Positions 9,073-22,680 of a stretch of DNA of 64,000 nt are shown one piece after another (the first letter of the stretch is position 1; every line of letters starts with the position of its first letter). Under the pieces are notes generated by a model, which was given only the letters and a program-made list of their open reading frames with translations, was not told the origin of the DNA and did not search any database. The DNA is from Aphelocoma coerulescens (Eukaryota; Chordata; Aves; Passeriformes; Corvidae), in assembly GCF_041296385.1 (NCBI RefSeq), contig NW_027184063.1, positions 124,001-188,000 on the forward strand, in the 5' to 3' direction. Both the position numbers and the translations under genes were made by a program.

Positions 9073-11340
9073 GATTCTCGCATCCCAGTCACTTTCACAC
9101 ACCTTCGGTACCCCTGAGTCCAAGCAGCTAAAGCTCACAGAGACAGAAGTGTCAGGAAGGAAAACGTTGCAAAAGCACCCCCTTCTCTTATCAGCATATA
9201 AATTGTGCACAACAGGCTGCGGCACCGAACCTTCCTTCTCAGATAGACATGCCATCACACTTTTCACTCTTGCAGCTCGGTTGAAAAGCTCCAGCAGCTG
9301 CTCCCGCAATAGCAAAAGGTTCTAGAAGTGAAAGCCAGTTTGGGGCTGCACCTTCTCCTTGCCGCATGTAAGCCACACCAAACTCCCTGATGCACTCTGT
9401 CCTCCCCTTCTCAAAGGAGTAGACGGTGGCATCAGGACACACCTGTGTCCCAGCAGCTGGGTGCCCAGCCGGGAGCAGGAGCAGGGCTGGGGCTGCTCCC
9501 AAAGTTGCCCCGCCCCAATGCCAGAGCCGGACATATGCTGAGGGGGGGCTGGATCAGGCTTTATTGTCCAGCTGCATGCCAGGAGTGAGCACAAAATCTA
9601 CCTGCATTCTCTGCAGCATGCCATCCTGGAGCAGAGCCATTGCCAAAGGAAGCCGTGAGCCCGTGCCAAGCCAGTGCCGGAGTGGGATCCTAGCAGCACC
9701 TGTGGAAGCCGGGAGAGAGGAGCCCACCTGGAGCAGGTTCGTGCAGGATTAATCATCCCGTGGCTTCCCACCAGGGTCCTGTTGCTTCCAAAAGGCCCCA
9801 CAGTGTCACTGTGGCCCCTCGGTTCCACCAGGTTCCATAGCGTCACTGTGGTGCCCAGGGTTCCGTCAGCTTCGCCAGCATCCCCACGGTCTGCAGAGCT
9901 CCCCGAGCTTCTGTGGTGTCACAGTGGAGGCAGGGTTGCATCAGGTTCCATAGCATCAGCACGGTCTCCAGGGCTCCCAGAGGTTCTGTGGTGTCACAGT
10001 GGAGGCAGGGTTGCATCAGGTTCCATAGCATCACCACAGTCTCCAGGGCTCCCTGAGCTTCTGTGGTGTCACAGTGGAGGCAGGGTTGCATCAGGTTCCA
10101 TAGCATCAGCACGGTCTCCAGGGCTCCCAGAGGTTCTGTGGTGTCACAGAGGAGGCAGGGTTGCATCAGGTTCCATAGCATCACCACGGTCTCCAGGGCT
10201 CCAAGAGCTTCTGTGGTGTCACAGAGGAGGCAGGGTTGCATCAGGTTCCATAGCATCAGCACGGTCTCCAGGGCTCCCCTGAGCTTCTGTGGTGGTGTCA
10301 CAGAGGAGCCAGGCTTCCTTGTAGTTCCCCAGCATCACAAAGGCTCTCCTGGGAGCCACGGGTCACAAAGCACCGTGGGCTCTGTGCAGCCCCGCTGTGT
10401 CACAATGGCCGCTGGCTTCCACGAGCCCCCGCAGTGTCCCAGTGGGCCCCGTGGCTTTAGGAGTGGGTGGCTGGGAGTTGGTGCCAGCGGCTGGGGGAGC
10501 AGCAGCAGGGACTGTGTGTGGACAGTGCCATGGCCACTTGTGTGGCCACTGGTGTCTCTGTGCCAGGCACAGCCGTGGTGTGTAACACCGGCTCTGGGTC
10601 CTTTGGCTGTGCAGGTGGCAGTCACGGCCTGGAGCAGGGCTGCTCCCGGGGGACAGCCTGGGGCAGGAGGCTGCTGGAGATTCATTCCCCACACTCCTTG
10701 TCATGAGGTGCTCAGAGTGATTGGAAAGGCTGTTGGCAGCAGGCAGTTCTCTGGGTTCAAGCTGTGGAGCTGTCAGCGGGAATGCAAAGGCCAAGCTGGT
10801 GAGCCTTTTGTCCTGGTGCCTTTAGTGTGTGAGCAGTCCCTGGTGCCGTTGTCTTTGGATCCTGAGTGTGGGAGAGGCAAGGCTTAGGATGGTGCGTAGA
10901 GCTGAGAAGGAAAGTGCCGAGAGCAGCGTGTGTGCTGCTGCTTTGAGGGGTGCAGTTGAAGTTGTAGGCAGCAAGAGCTTTCTCAGCTGGCCCTTTTGTG
11001 AGCTCTGCTTTTGCCAGATGACTTCCATCTTACCCTCTTACCATCTTAGCCTCTCATTTTTGCATATCCCAAACCCCCTTCCAAACATCCAGCAGCTGCT
11101 TGTAAAGAAGAAGTCCTAGAACAAAAAGCCAGTGCTGCCTTTCATAGCCCCTTTGCTGTCTATGAAGTAGAGGAAAGAAGCTAGTGAGACGCACTTTCTT
11201 TCTCAACTCCATAGAGCGCATCCTTCTCTCAAGGTGGCAGAGTCCTTGGCGGAAGTGAAGCATCTGCAGCTGCAGTTCAGACTGAGAGATGTGCCAGGAC
11301 AGGAAACATTTGCTGACCTTCCCTGTTCCCTGTGCAACAT
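9073..11340 (+). repeat. Macrosatellite unit 5 (subfamily A, 2268 bp)
   Basis: It carries ggtacccctg (instead of ggtatccc) near 9110 together with ttgcaaaag, a combination shared only with unit 6. This suggests a recent duplication of the pair. Confidence 0.95.
9905..10280 (+). repeat. 75 bp minisatellite in unit 5, 5 copies
   Basis: Code CTG GTC CTG GAC CAG. Confidence 0.95.
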
Positions 11341-13608
11341 GATTCTCGCATCCCAGTCACTTTCACACACCTTCGGTACCCCTGAGTCCAAGCAGCTAAA
11401 GCTCACAGAGACAGAAGTGTCAGGAAGGAAAACGTTGCAAAAGCACCCCCTTCTCTTATCAGCATATAAATTGTGCACAACAGGCTGCGGCACCGAACCT
11501 TCCTTCTCAGATAGACATGCCATCACACTTTTCACTCTTGCAGCTCGGTTGAAAAGCTCCAGCAGCTGCTCCCGCAATAGCAAAAGGTTCTAGAAGTGAA
11601 AGCCAGTTTGGGGCTGCACCTTCTCCTTGCCGCATGTAAGCCACACCAAACTCCCTGATGCACTCTGTCCTCCCCTTCTCAAAGGAGTAGACGGTGGCAT
11701 CAGGACACACCTGTGTCCCAGCAGCTGGGTGCCCAGCCGGGAGCAGGAGCAGGGCTGGGGCTGCTCCCAAAGTTGCCCCGCCCCAATGCCAGAGCCGGAC
11801 ATATGCTGAGGGGGGGCTGGATCAGGCTTTATTGTCCAGCTGCATGCCAGGAGTGAGCACAAAATCTACCTGCATTCTCTGCAGCATGCCATCCTGGAGC
11901 AGAGCCATTGCCAAAGGAAGCCGTGAGCCCGTGCCAAGCCAGTGCCGGAGTGGGATCCTAGCAGCACCTGTGGAAGCCGGGAGAGAGGAGCCCACCTGGA
12001 GCAGGTTCGTGCAGGATTAATCATCCCGTGGCTTCCCACCAGGGTCCTGTTGCTTCCAAAAGGCCCCACAGTGTCACTGTGGCCCCTCGGTTCCACCAGG
12101 TTCCATAGCGTCACTGTGGTGCCCAGGGTTCCGTCAGCTTCGCCAGCATCCCCACGGTCTGCAGAGCTCCCCGAGCTTCTGTGGTGTCACAGTGGAGGCA
12201 GGGTTGCATCAGGTTCCATAGCATCAGCACGGTCTCCAGGGCTCCCAGAGGTTCTGTGGTGTCACAGTGGAGGCAGGGTTGCATCAGGTTCCATAGCATC
12301 ACCACAGTCTCCAGGGCTCCCTGAGCTTCTGTGGTGTCACAGTGGAGGCAGGGTTGCATCAGGTTCCATAGCATCAGCACGGTCTCCAGGGCTCCCAGAG
12401 GTTCTGTGGTGTCACAGAGGAGGCAGGGTTGCATCAGGTTCCATAGCATCACCACGGTCTCCAGGGCTCCAAGAGCTTCTGTGGTGTCACAGAGGAGGCA
12501 GGGTTGCATCAGGTTCCATAGCATCAGCACGGTCTCCAGGGCTCCCCTGAGCTTCTGTGGTGGTGTCACAGAGGAGCCAGGCTTCCTTGTAGTTCCCCAG
12601 CATCACAAAGGCTCTCCTGGGAGCCACGGGTCACAAAGCACCGTGGGCTCTGTGCAGCCCCGCTGTGTCACAATGGCCGCTGGCTTCCACGAGCCCCCGC
12701 AGTGTCCCAGTGGGCCCCGTGGCTTTAGGAGTGGGTGGCTGGGAGTTGGTGCCAGCGGCTGGGGGAGCAGCAGCAGGGACTGTGTGTGGACAGTGCCATG
12801 GCCACTTGTGTGGCCACTGGTGTCTCTGTGCCAGGCACAGCCGTGGTGTGTAACACCGGCTCTGGGTCCTTTGGCTGTGCAGGTGGCAGTCACGGCCTGG
12901 AGCAGGGCTGCTCCCGGGGGACAGCCTGGGGCAGGAGGCTGCTGGAGATTCATTCCCCACACTCCTTGTCATGAGGTGCTCGGAGTGATTGGAAAGGCTG
13001 TTGGCAGCAGGCAGTTCTCTGGGTTCAAGCTGTGGAGCTGTCAGCGGGAATGCAAAGGCCAAGCTGGTGAGCCTTTTGTCCTGGTGCCTTTAGTGTGTGA
13101 GCAGTCCCTGGTGCCGTTGTCTTTGGATCCTGAGTGTGGGAGAGGCAAGGCTTAGGATGGTGCGTAGAGCTGAGAAGGAAAGTGCCGAGAGCAGCGTGTG
13201 TGCTGCTGCTTTGAGGGGTGCAGTTGAAGTTGTAGGCAGCAAGAGCTTTCTCAGCTGGCCCTTTTGTGAGCTCTGCTTTTGCCAGATGACTTCCATCTTA
13301 CCCTCTTACCATCTTAGCCTCTCATTTTTGCATATCCCAAACCCCCTTCCAAACATCCAGCAGCTGCTTGTAAAGAAGAAGTCCTAGAACAAAAAGCCAG
13401 TGCTGCCTTTCATAGCCCCTTTGCTGTCTATGAAGTAGAGGAAAGAAGCTAGTGAGACGCACTTTCTTTCTCAACTCCATAGAGCGCATCCTTCTCTCAA
13501 GGTGGCAGAGTCCTTGGCGGAAGTGAAGCATCTGCAGCTGCAGTTCAGACTGAGAGATGTGCCAGGACAGGAAACATTTGCTGACCTTCCCTGTTCCCTG
13601 TGCAACAT
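11341..13608 (+). repeat. Macrosatellite unit 6 (subfamily A, 2268 bp)
   Basis: Close relative of unit 5 (ggtacccctg near 11378 plus ttgcaaaag). It differs from unit 5 at gctcggagtg against gctcagagtg. Confidence 0.95.
12173..12548 (+). repeat. 75 bp minisatellite in unit 6, 5 copies
   Basis: Code CTG GTC CTG GAC CAG. Confidence 0.95.
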
Positions 13609-15876
13609 GATTCTCGCATCCCAGTCACTTTCACATACCTTCGGTATCCCTGAGTCCAAGCAGCTAAAGCTCACAGAGACAGAAGTGTCAGGAAGGAAAA
13701 CGTTCCAAAAGCACCCCCTTCTCTTATCAGCATATAAATTGTGCACAACAGGCTGCGGCACCGAACCTTCCTTCTCAGATAGACATGCCATCACACTTTT
13801 CACTCTTGCAGCTCGGTTGAAAAGCTCCAGCAGCTGCTCCCGCAATAGCAAAAGGTTCTAGAAGTGAAAGCCAGTTTGGGGCTGCACCTTCTCCTTGCCG
13901 CATGTAAGCCACACCAAACTCCCTGATGCACTCTGTCCTCCCCTTCTCAAAGGAGTAGACGGTGGCATCAGGACACACCTGTGTCCCAGCAGCTGGGTGC
14001 CCAGCCGGGAGCAGGAGCAGGGCTGGGGCTGCTCCCAAAGTTGCCCCGCCCCAATGCCAGAGCCGGACATATGCTGAGGGGGGGCTGGATCAGGCTTTAT
14101 TGTCCAGCTGCATGCCAGGAGTGAGCACAAAATCTACCTGCATTCTCTGCAGCATGCCATCCTGGAGCAGAGCCATTGCCAAAGGAAGCCGTGAGCCCGT
14201 GCCAAGCCAGTGCCGGAGTGGGATCCTAGCAGCACCTGTGGAAGCCGGGAGAGAGGAGCCCACCTGGAGCAGGTTCGTGCAGGATTAATCATCCCGTGGC
14301 TTCCCACCAGGGTCCTGTTGCTTCCAAAAGGCCCCACAGTGTCACTGTGGCCCCTCGGTTCCACCAGGTTCCAGAGCGTCACTGTGGTGCCCAGGGTTCC
14401 GTCAGCTTCGCCAGCATCCCCACGGTCTGCAGAGCTCCCCGAGCTTCTGTGGTGTCACAGTGGAGGCAGGGTTGCATCAGGTTCCATAGCATCAGCACGG
14501 TCTCCAGGGCTCCCAGAGGTTCTGTGGTGTCACAGTGGAGGCAGGGTTGCATCAGGTTCCATAGCATCACCACAGTCTCCAGGGCTCCCTGAGCTTCTGT
14601 GGTGTCACAGTGGAGGCAGGGTTGCATCAGGTTCCATAGCATCAGCACGGTCTCCAGGGCTCCCAGAGGTTCTGTGGTGTCACAGAGGAGGCAGGGTTGC
14701 ATCAGGTTCCATAGCATCACCACGGTCTCCAGGGCTCCAAGAGGTTCTGTGGTGTCACAGAGGAGGCAGGGTTGCATCAGGTTCCATAGCATCAGCACGG
14801 TCTCCAGGGCTCCCCTGAGCTTCTGTGGTGGTGTCACAGAGGAGCCAGGCTTCCTTGTAGTTCCCCAGCATCACAAAGGCTCTCCTGGGAGCCACGGGTC
14901 ACAAAGCACCGTGGGCTCTGTGCAGCCCCGCTGTGTCACAATGGCCGCTGGCTTCCACGAGCCCCCGCAGTGTCCCAGTGGGCCCCGTGGCTTTAGGAGT
15001 GGGTGGCTGGGAGTTGGTGCCAGCGGCTGGGGGAGCAGCAGCAGGGACTGTGTGTGGACAGTGCCATGGCCACTTGTGTGGCCACTGGTGTCTCTGTGCC
15101 AGGCACAGCCGTGGTGTGTAACACCGGCTCTGGGTCCTTTGGCTGTGCAGGTGGCAGTCACGGCCTGGAGCAGGGCTGCTCCCGGGGGACAGCCTGGGGC
15201 AGGAGGCTGCTGGAGATTCATTCCCCACACTCCTTGTCATGAGGTGCTCAGAGTGATTGGAAAGGCTGTTGGCAGCAGGCAGTTCTCTGGGTTCAAGCTG
15301 TGGAGCTGTCAGCGGGAATGCAAAGGCCAAGCTGGTGAGCCTTTTGTCCTGGTGCCTTTAGTGTGTGAGCAGTCCCTGGTGCCGTTGTCTTTGGATCCTG
15401 AGTGTGGGAGAGGCAAGGCTTAGGATGGTGCGTAGAGCTGAGAAGGAAAGTGCCGAGAGCAGCGTGTGTGCTGCTGCTTTGAGGGGTGCAGTTGAAGTTG
15501 TAGGCAGCAAGAGCTTTCTCAGCTGGCCCTTTTGTGAGCTCTGCTTTTGCCAGATGACTTCCATCTTACCCTCTTACCATCTTAGCCTCTCATTTTTGCA
15601 TATCCCAAACCCCCTTCCAAACATCCAGCAGCTGCTTGTAAAGAAGAAGTCCTAGAACAAAAAGCCAGTGCTGCCTTTCATAGCCCCTTTGCTGTCTATG
15701 AAGTAGAGGAAAGAAGCTAGTGAGACGCACTTTCTTTCTCAACTCCATAGAGCGCATCCTTCTCTCAAGGTGGCAGAGTCCTTGGCGGAAGTGAAGCATC
15801 TGCAGCTGCAGTTCAGACTGAGAGATGTGCCAGGACAGGAAACATTTGCTGACCTTCCCTGTTCCCTGTGCAACAT
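13609..15876 (+). repeat. Macrosatellite unit 7 (subfamily A, 2268 bp)
   Basis: It carries cacatacctt near 13632 and ccagagcgtc near 14372 (others ccatagcgtc). Both occur together again in unit 11, four units (9,072 bp) further on. The fifth 75-mer starts gaggttc. Confidence 0.95.
14441..14816 (+). repeat. 75 bp minisatellite in unit 7, 5 copies
   Basis: Code CTG GTC CTG GAC GAG; the fifth copy starts gaggttc. Confidence 0.95.
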
Positions 15877-18144
15877 GATTCTCGCATCCCAGTCACTTTC
15901 ACACACCTTCGGTATCCCTGAGTCCAAGCAGCTAAAGCTCACAGAGACAGAAGTGTCAGGAAGGAAAACGTTGCAAAAGCACCCCCTTCTCTTATCAGCA
16001 TATAAATTGTGCACAACAGGCTGCGGCACCGAACCTTCCTTCTCAGATAGACATGCCATCACACTTTTCACTCTTGCAGCTCGGTTGAAAAGCTCCAGCA
16101 GCTGCTCCCGCAATAGCAAAAGGTTCTAGAAGTGAAAGCCAGTTTGGGGCTGCACCTTCTCCTTGCCGCATGTAAGCCACACCAAACTCCCTGATGCACT
16201 CTGTCCTCCCCTTCTCAAAGGAGTAGACGGTGGCATCAGGACACACCTGTGTCCCAGCAGCTGGGTGCCCAGCCGGGAGCAGGAGCAGGGCTGGGGCTGC
16301 TCCCAAAGTTGCCCCGCCCCAATGCCAGAGCCGGACATATGCTGAGGGGGGGCTGGATCAGGCTTTATTGTCCAGCTGCATGCCAGGAGTGAGCACAAAA
16401 TCTACCTGCATTCTCTGCAGCATGCCATCCTGGAGCAGAGCCATTGCCAAAGGAAGCCGTGAGCCCGTGCCAAGCCAGTGCCGGAGTGGGATCCTAGCAG
16501 CACCTGTGGAAGCCGGGAGAGAGGAGCCCACCTGGAGCAGGTTCGTGCAGGATTAATCATCCCGTGGCTTCCCACCAGGGTCCTGTTGCTTCCAAAAGGC
16601 CCCACAGTGTCACTGTGGCCCCTCGGTTCCACCAGGTTCCAGAGCGTCACTGTGGTGCCCAGGGTTCCGTCAGCTTCGCCAGCATCCCCACGGTCTGCAG
16701 AGCTCCCCGAGCTTCTGTGGTGTCACAGTGGAGGCAGGGTTGCATCAGGTTCCATAGCATCAGCACGGTCTCCAGGGCTCCCAGAGGTTCTGTGGTGTCA
16801 CAGTGGAGGCAGGGTTGCATCAGGTTCCATAGCATCACCACAGTCTCCAGGGCTCCCTGAGCTTCTGTGGTGTCACAGTGGAGGCAGGGTTGCATCAGGT
16901 TCCATAGCATCAGCACGGTCTCCAGGGCTCCCAGAGGTTCTGTGGTGTCACAGAGGAGGCAGGGTTGCATCAGGTTCCATAGCATCACCACGGTCTCCAG
17001 GGCTCCAAGAGCTTCTGTGGTGTCACAGAGGAGGCAGGGTTGCATCAGGTTCCATAGCATCAGCACGGTCTCCAGGGCTCCCCTGAGCTTCTGTGGTGGT
17101 GTCACAGAGGAGGCAGGCTTCCTTGTAGTTCCCCAGCATCACAAAGGCTCTCCTGGGAGCCACGGGTCACAAAGCACCGTGGGCTCTGTGCAGCCCCGCT
17201 GTGTCACAATGGCCGCTGGCTTCCACGAGCCCCCGCAGTGTCCCAGTGGGCCCCGTGGCTTTAGGAGTGGGTGGCTGGGAGTTGGTGCCAGCGGCTGGGG
17301 GAGCAGCAGCAGGGACTGTGTGTGGACAGTGCCATGGCCACTTGTGTGGCCACTGGTGTCTCTGTGCCAGGCACAGCCGTGGTGTGTAACACCGGCTCTG
17401 GGTCCTTTGGCTGTGCAGGTGGCAGTCACGGCCTGGAGCAGGGCTGCTCCCGGGGGACAGCCTGGGGCAGGAGGCTTCTGGAGATTCATTCCCCACACTC
17501 CTTGTCATGAGGTGCTCAGAGTGATTGGAAAGGCTGTTGGCAGCAGGCAGTTCTCTGGGTTCAAGCTGTGGAGCTGTCAGCGGGAATGCAAAGGCCAAGC
17601 TGGTGAGCCTTTTGTCCTGGTGCCTTTAGTGTGTGAGCAGTCCCTGGTGCCGTTGTCTTTGGATCCTGAGTGTGGGAGAGGCAAGGCTTAGGATGGTGTG
17701 TAGAGCTGAGAAGGAAAGTGCCGAGAGCAGCGTGTGTGCTGCTGCTTTGAGGGGTGCAGTTGAAGTTGTAGGCAGCAAGAGCTTTCTCAGCTGGCCCTTT
17801 TGTGAGCTCTGCTTTTGCCAGATGACTTCCATCTTACCCTCTTACCATCTTAGCCTCTCATTTTTGCATATCCCAAACCCCCTTCCAAACATCCAGCAGC
17901 TGCTTGTAAAGAAGAAGTCCTAGAACAAAAAGCCAGTGCTGCCTTTCATAGCCCCTTTGCTGTCTATGAAGTAGAGGAAAGAAGCTAGTGAGACGCACTT
18001 TCTTTCTCAACTCCATAGAGCGCATCCTTCTCTCAAGGTGGCAGAGTCCTTGGCGGAAGTGAAGCATCTGCAGCTGCAGTTCAGACTGAGAGATGTGCCA
18101 GGACAGGAAACATTTGCTGACCTTCCCTGTTCCCTGTGCAACAT
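15877..18144 (+). repeat. Macrosatellite unit 8 (subfamily A, 2268 bp)
   Basis: It shares ccagagcgtc (near 16640) with units 7 and 11, and gaggaggcaggcttcc (near 17108) with unit 19 only. Private changes are aggcttctgg near 17472 and, within subfamily A apart from the end of unit 21, gtgtgtagagc near 17697. Confidence 0.95.
16709..17084 (+). repeat. 75 bp minisatellite in unit 8, 5 copies
   Basis: Code CTG GTC CTG GAC CAG. Confidence 0.95.
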
Positions 18145-20412
18145 GATTCTCGCATCCCAGTCACTTTCACACACCTTCGGTACCCCTGAGTCCAAGCAGC
18201 TAAAGCTCACAGAGACAGAAGTGTCAGGAAGGAAAACGTTCCAAAAGCACCCCCTTCTCTTATCAGCATATAAATTGTGCACAACAGGCTGCGGCACCGA
18301 ACCTTCCTTCTCAGATAGACATGCCATCACACTTTTCACTCTTGCAGCTCGGTTGAAAAGCTCCAGCAGCTGCTCCCGCAATAGCAAAAGGTTCTAGAAG
18401 TGAAAGCCAGTTTGGGGCTGCACCTTCTCCTTGCCGCATGTAAGCCACACCAAACTCCCTGATGCACTCTGTCCTCCCCTTCTCAAAGGAGTAGACGGTG
18501 GCATCAGGACACACCTGTGTCCCAGCAGCTGGGTGCCCAGCCGGGAGCAGGAGCAGGGCTGGGGCTGCTCCCAAAGTTGCCCCGCCCCAATGCCAGAGCC
18601 GGACATATGCTGAGGGGGGGCTGGATCAGGCTTTATTGTCCAGCTGCATGCCAGGAGTGAGCACAAAATCTACCTGCATTCTCTGCAGCATGCCATCCTG
18701 GAGCAGAGCCATTGCCAAAGGAAGCCGTGAGCCCGTGCCAAGCCAGTGCCGGAGTGGGATCCTAGCAGCACCTGTGGAAGCCGGGAGAGAGGAGCCCACC
18801 TGGAGCAGGTTCGTGCAGGATTAATCATCCCGTGGCTTCCCACCAGGGTCCTGTTGCTTCCAAAAGGCCCCACAGTGTCACTGTGGCCCCTCGGTTCCAC
18901 CAGGTTCCATAGCGTCACTGTGGTGCCCAGGGTTCCGTCAGCTTCGCCAGCATCCCCACGGTCTGCAGAGCTCCCCGAGCTTCTGTGGTGTCACAGTGGA
19001 GGCAGGGTTGCATCAGGTTCCATAGCATCAGCACGGTCTCCAGGGCTCCCAGAGGTTCTGTGGTGTCACAGTGGAGGCAGGGTTGCATCAGGTTCCATAG
19101 CATCACCACAGTCTCCAGGGCTCCCTGAGCTTCTGTGGTGTCACAGTGGAGGCAGGGTTGCATCAGGTTCCATAGCATCAGCACGGTCTCCAGGGCTCCC
19201 AGAGGTTCTGTGGTGTCACAGAGGAGGCAGGGTTGCATCAGGTTCCATAGCATCAGCACGGTCTCCAGGGCTCCAAGAGGTTCTGTAGTGTCACAGAGGA
19301 GGCAGGGTTGCATCAGGTTCAATAGCATCAGCACGGTCTCCAGGGCTCCCCTGAGCTTCTGTGGTGGTGTCACAGAGGAGCCAGGCTTCCTTGTAGTTCC
19401 CCAGCATCACAAAGGCTCTCCTGGGAGCCACGGGTCACAAAGCACCGTGGGCTCTGTGCAGCCCCGCTGTGTCACAATGGCCGCTGGCTTCCACGAGCCC
19501 CCGCAGTGTCCCAGTGGGCCCCGTGGCTTTAGGAGTGGGTGGCTGGGAGTTGGTGCCAGCGGCTGGGGGAGCAGCAGCAGGGACTGTGTGTGGACAGTGC
19601 CATGGCCACTTGTGTGGCCACTGGTGTCTCTGTGCCAGGCACAGCCGTGGTGTGTAACACCGGCTCTGGGTCCTTTGGCTGTGCAGGTGGCAGTCACGGC
19701 CTGGAGCAGGGCTGCTCCCGGGGGACAGCCTGGGGCAGGAGGCTGCTGGAGATTCATTCCCCACACTCCTTGTCATGAGGTGCTCGGAGTGATTGGAAAG
19801 GCTGTTGGCAGCAGGCAGTTCTCTGGGTTCAAGCTGTGGAGCTGTCAGCGGGAATGCAAAGGCCAAGCTGGTGAGCCTTTTGTCCTGGTGCCTTTAGTGT
19901 GTGAGCAGTCCCTGGTGCCGTTGTCTTTGGATCCTGAGTGTGGGAGAGGCAAGGCTTAGGATGGTGCGTAGAGCTGAGAAGGAAAGTGCCGAGAGCAGCG
20001 TGTGTGCTGCTGCTTTGAGGGGTGCAGTTGAAGTTGTAGGCAGCAAGAGCTTTCTCAGCTGGCCCTTTTGTGAGCTCTGCTTTTGCCAGATGACTTCCAT
20101 CTTACCCTCTTACCATCTTAGCCTCTCATTTTTGCATATCCCAAACCCCCTTCCAAACATCCAGCAGCTGCTTGTAAAGAAGAAGTCCTAGAACAAAAAG
20201 CCAGTGCTGCCTTTCATAGCCCCTTTGCTGTCTATGAAGTAGAGGAAAGAAGCTAGTGAGACGCACTTTCTTTCTCAACTCCATAGAGCGCATCCTTCTC
20301 TCAAGGTGGCAGAGTCCTTGGCGGAAGTGAAGCATCTGCAGCTGCAGTTCAGACTGAGAGATGTGCCAGGACAGGAAACATTTGCTGACCTTCCCTGTTC
20401 CCTGTGCAACAT
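18145..20412 (+). repeat. Macrosatellite unit 9 (subfamily A, 2268 bp)
   Basis: It carries ggtacccctg with ttccaaaag, a pair shared with unit 10. The fifth 75-mer has ttctgtagtg (near 19286), which puts a stop codon into the otherwise open plus frame. Confidence 0.95.
18977..19352 (+). repeat. 75 bp minisatellite in unit 9, 5 copies
   Basis: Code CTG GTC CTG GAG GAG; the fifth copy has ttctgtagtg, a stop in one plus frame. Confidence 0.95.
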
Positions 20413-22680
20413 GATTCTCGCATCCCAGTCACTTTCACACACCTTCGGTACCCCTGAGTCCAAGCAGCTAAAGCTCACAGAGACAGAAGTGTCAGGAAGG
20501 AAAACGTTCCAAAAGCACCCCCTTCTCTTATCAGCATATAAATTGTGCACAACAGGCTGCGGCACCGAACCTTCCTTCTCAGATAGACATGCCATCACAC
20601 TTTTCACTCTTGCAGCTCGGTTGAAAAGCTCCAGCAGCTGCTCCCGCAATAGCAAAAGGTTCTAGAAGTGAAAGCCAGTTTGGGGCTGCACCTTCTCCTT
20701 GCCGCATGTAAGCCACACCAAACTCCCTGATGCACTCTGTCCTCCCCTTCTCAAAGGAGTAGACGGTGGCATCAGGACACACCTGTGTCCCAGCAGCTGG
20801 GTGCCCAGCCGGGAGCAGGAGCAGGGCTGGGGCTGCTCCCAAAGTTGCCCCGCCCCAATGCCAGAGCCGGACATATGCTGAGGGGGGGCTGGATCAGGCT
20901 TTATTGTCCAGCTGCATGCCAGGAGTGAGCACAAAATCTACCTGCATTCTCTGCAGCATGCCATCCTGGAGCAGAGCCATTGCCAAAGGAAGCCGTGAGC
21001 CCGTGCCAAGCCAGTGCCGGAGTGGGATCCTAGCAGCACCTGTGGAAGCCGGGAGAGAGGAGCCCACCTGGAGCAGGTTCGTGCAGGATTAATCATCCCG
21101 TGGCTTCCCACCAGGGTCCTGTTGCTTCCAAAAGGCCCCACAGTGTCACTGTGGCCCCTCGGTTCCACCAGGTTCCATAGCGTCACTGTGGTGCCCAGGG
21201 TTCCGTCAGCTTCGCCAGCATCCCCACGGTCTGCAGAGCTCCCCGAGCTTCTGTGGTGTCACAGTGGAGGCAGGGTTGCATCAGGTTCCATAGCATCAGC
21301 ACGGTCTCCAGGGCTCCCAGAGGTTCTGTGGTGTCACAGTGGAGGCAGGGTTGCATCAGGTTCCATAGCATCACCACAGTCTCCAGGGCTCCCTGAGCTT
21401 CTGTGGTGTCACAGTGGAGGCAGGGTTGCATCAGGTTCCATAGCATCAGCACGGTCTCCAGGGCTCCCAGAGGTTCTGTGGTGTCACAGAGGAGGCAGGG
21501 TTGCATCAGGTTCCATAGCATCAGCACGGTCTCCAGGGCTCCAAGAGCTTCTGTGGTGTCACAGAGGAGGCAGGGTTGCATCAGGTTCAATAGCATCAGC
21601 ACGGTCTCCAGGGCTCCCCTGAGCTTCTGTGGTGGTGTCACAGAGGAGCCAGGCTTCCTTGTAGTTCCCCAGCATCACAAAGGCTCTCCTGGGAGCCACG
21701 GGTCACAAAGCACCGTGGGCTCTGTGCAGCCCCGCTGTGTCACAATGGCCGCTGGCTTCCACGAGCCCCCGCAGTGTCCCAGTGGGCCCCGTGGCTTTAG
21801 GAGTGGGTGGCTGGGAGTTGGTGCCAGCGGCTGGGGGAGCAGCAGCAGGGACTGTGTGTGGACAGTGCCATGGCCACTTGTGTGGCCACTGGTGTCTCTG
21901 TGCCAGGCACAGCCGTGGTGTGTAACACCGGCTCTGGGTCCTTTGGCTGTGCAGGTGGCAGTCACGGCCTGGAGCAGGGCTGCTCCCGGGGGACAGCCTG
22001 GGGCAGGAGGCTGCTGGAGATTCATTCCCCACACTCCTTGTCATGAGGTGCTCGGAGTGATTGGAAAGGCTGTTGGCAGCAGGCAGTTCTCTGGGTTCAA
22101 GCTGTGGAGCTGTCAGCGGGAATGCAAAGGCCAAGCTGGTGAGCCTTTTGTCCTGGTGCCTTTAGTGTGTGAGCAGTCCCTGGTGCCGTTGTCTTTGGAT
22201 CCTGAGTGTGGGAGAGGCAAGGCTTAGGATGGTGCGTAGAGCTGAGAAGGAAAGTGCCGAGAGCAGCGTGTGTGCTGCTGCTTTGAGGGGTGCAGTTGAA
22301 GTTGTAGGCAGCAAGAGCTTTCTCAGCTGGCCCTTTTGTGAGCTCTGCTTTTGCCAGATGACTTCCATCTTACCCTCTTACCATCTTAGCCTCTCATTTT
22401 TGCATATCCCAAACCCCCTTCCAAACATCCAGCAGCTGCTTGTAAAGAAGAAGTCCTAGAACAAAAAGCCAGTGCTGCCTTTCATAGCCCCTTTGCTGTC
22501 TATGAAGTAGAGGAAAGAAGCTAGTGAGACGCACTTTCTTTCTCAACTCCATAGAGCGCATCCTTCTCTCAAGGTGGCAGAGTCCTTGGCGGAAGTGAAG
22601 CATCTGCAGCTGCAGTTCAGACTGAGAGATGTGCCAGGACAGGAAACATTTGCTGACCTTCCCTGTTCCCTGTGCAACAT
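20413..22680 (+). repeat. Macrosatellite unit 10 (subfamily A, 2268 bp)
   Basis: Close relative of unit 9 (ggtacccctg plus ttccaaaag, fourth 75-mer ending catcagcac) but without the ttctgtagtg change. Confidence 0.95.
21245..21620 (+). repeat. 75 bp minisatellite in unit 10, 5 copies
   Basis: Code CTG GTC CTG GAG CAG, shared with unit 12. Confidence 0.95.
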